Positions 63,782 to 64,000 of a stretch of 64,000 bases of DNA are shown here, piece after piece; the stretch's first letter is position 1; every line of letters starts with the position of its first letter. The position numbers and the translations under genes are program-made. The notes under the pieces are model-generated. The model ran no database searches. It was not told the origin of the DNA and saw only the letters and a program-made list of their open reading frames with translations. Origin of the DNA: Chaetoceros tenuissimus (taxonomy: Eukaryota; Bacillariophyta; Thalassiosirophyceae; Chaetocerotales; Chaetocerotaceae); NCBI GenBank assembly GCA_021927905.1, contig BLLK01000069.1, positions 310,001 through 374,000 on the forward strand. Reading direction: 5' to 3'.

Positions 63782-64000
63782 CTAATATTCACCGCTATTC
63801 CATTGACTCAAGTTGACTCTTAGTTTCAATTCACCTTCCTGCATGTTGTATCCCACGGTAGTTTTACAGCTTAATCTCACATTTGGATTCTTCTTCATTA
63901 GCAATTCTTCTGTTTTCCCCATTGGATTCAGTAAAGATTTCCCTCTATACACTGAAACATAACAAGCATTGCTTCCACAATAGTCACATTTTGGATTACC
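63782..64000 (-). CDS. C-terminus of a 2Fe-2S ferredoxin-like protein (partial)
   Basis: The minus strand is open from the window edge to a stop at 63782 (72 residues visible). A CDYCGSNAC cluster is followed by YVSVYRGKSLLNPMG and a C-terminal VRLSCKTTVGYN, spaced like the Cys ligands of a 2Fe-2S ferredoxin-fold protein. It recalls the plant ferredoxin-like subunit PnsB3, in which GTELL and RLACQTIVG occupy similar places. The N-terminus lies outside the window, so targeting and the full ligand set cannot be judged. Confidence 0.55.
   Translation of the reverse strand, partial: GNPKCDYCGSNACYVSVYRGKSLLNPMGKTEELLMKKNPNVRLSCKTTVGYNMQEGELKLRVNLSQWNSGEY

Noticed and set aside
1-64000. CRISPR arrays, transposases, integrases or viral genes
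   Set aside because: No regularly spaced short repeats, terminal inverted repeats with coding capacity, or reverse transcriptase/integrase motifs were seen on either strand.

Overview
The window reads as nuclear DNA of an AT-rich photosynthetic stramenopile, most likely a diatom and perhaps a Chaetoceros-like one. The call rests on short GT-AG introns (about 50 to 165 bases) with CTAAC-like branch sites, two heat-shock-factor genes, secreted proteins with long Pro-Thr/Pro-Ser linkers, a cluster of gametolysin-type (M11) metalloproteases, and a HET-like/TPR gene family I associate with diatoms. No tRNA, rRNA, CRISPR array or transposase was seen. About 28 genes are supported, and 14 have introns placed here by reading-frame continuity across canonical splice sites.

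Layout. 1-967: 5' part of an HSF gene (minus). 1.7-2.5 kb: an internally duplicated, probably frameshifted hypothetical. 2.6-5.8 kb: a kelch-propeller single-pass membrane protein. 5.9-16.3 kb: a multi-pass membrane protein, a small hypothetical, a halide/thiol methyltransferase, a spinster-like MFS transporter, a secreted Cu/Zn-SOD-like protein, a second HSF and a membrane sulfotransferase. 16.3-28.6 kb: five paralogous secreted M11 metalloproteases, the first inverted, sharing a signal-peptide exon, a prodomain, an HEIGHN zinc site and a Cys-rich tail. 28.6-32.9 kb: an ankyrin-repeat TRP-like channel. 33.7-37.1 kb: two tandem methylglyoxal synthase genes with long N-terminal extensions. 37.4-51.8 kb: UTP23, a tail-anchored kinase, a HET-like/TPR gene with a frameshift, a single-pass membrane protein, a GPCR-like receptor, an MEKK-type kinase, a YqgF-like protein and a MYND-finger protein. 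52.4-61 kb: a secreted Cys-rich/PT-rich protein, a tubulin-tyrosine-ligase-like protein with a signal peptide, a Q/N-rich PH-domain protein and a MACPF protein with a modular PT-linker and knottin-like tail. 61.5-64 kb: TRAPPC12, an orphan Cys-rich module, and the 3' end of a ferredoxin-like gene.

The most interesting theme is modular building of secreted proteins. A Cys-rich module recurs in the M11 tails, the PT-rich protein and the orphan fragment. PT-linker exons flanked by similar introns occur in both an M11 gene and the MACPF gene, which suggests exon shuffling between unrelated extracellular proteins. Recent duplication and gene conversion are visible in the M11 cluster (about 497 bases between inverted copies) and the methylglyoxal synthase pair (about 500 identical bases, including an intron). 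These genes do not form an operon. The neighbours look functionally mixed apart from the duplicated families.
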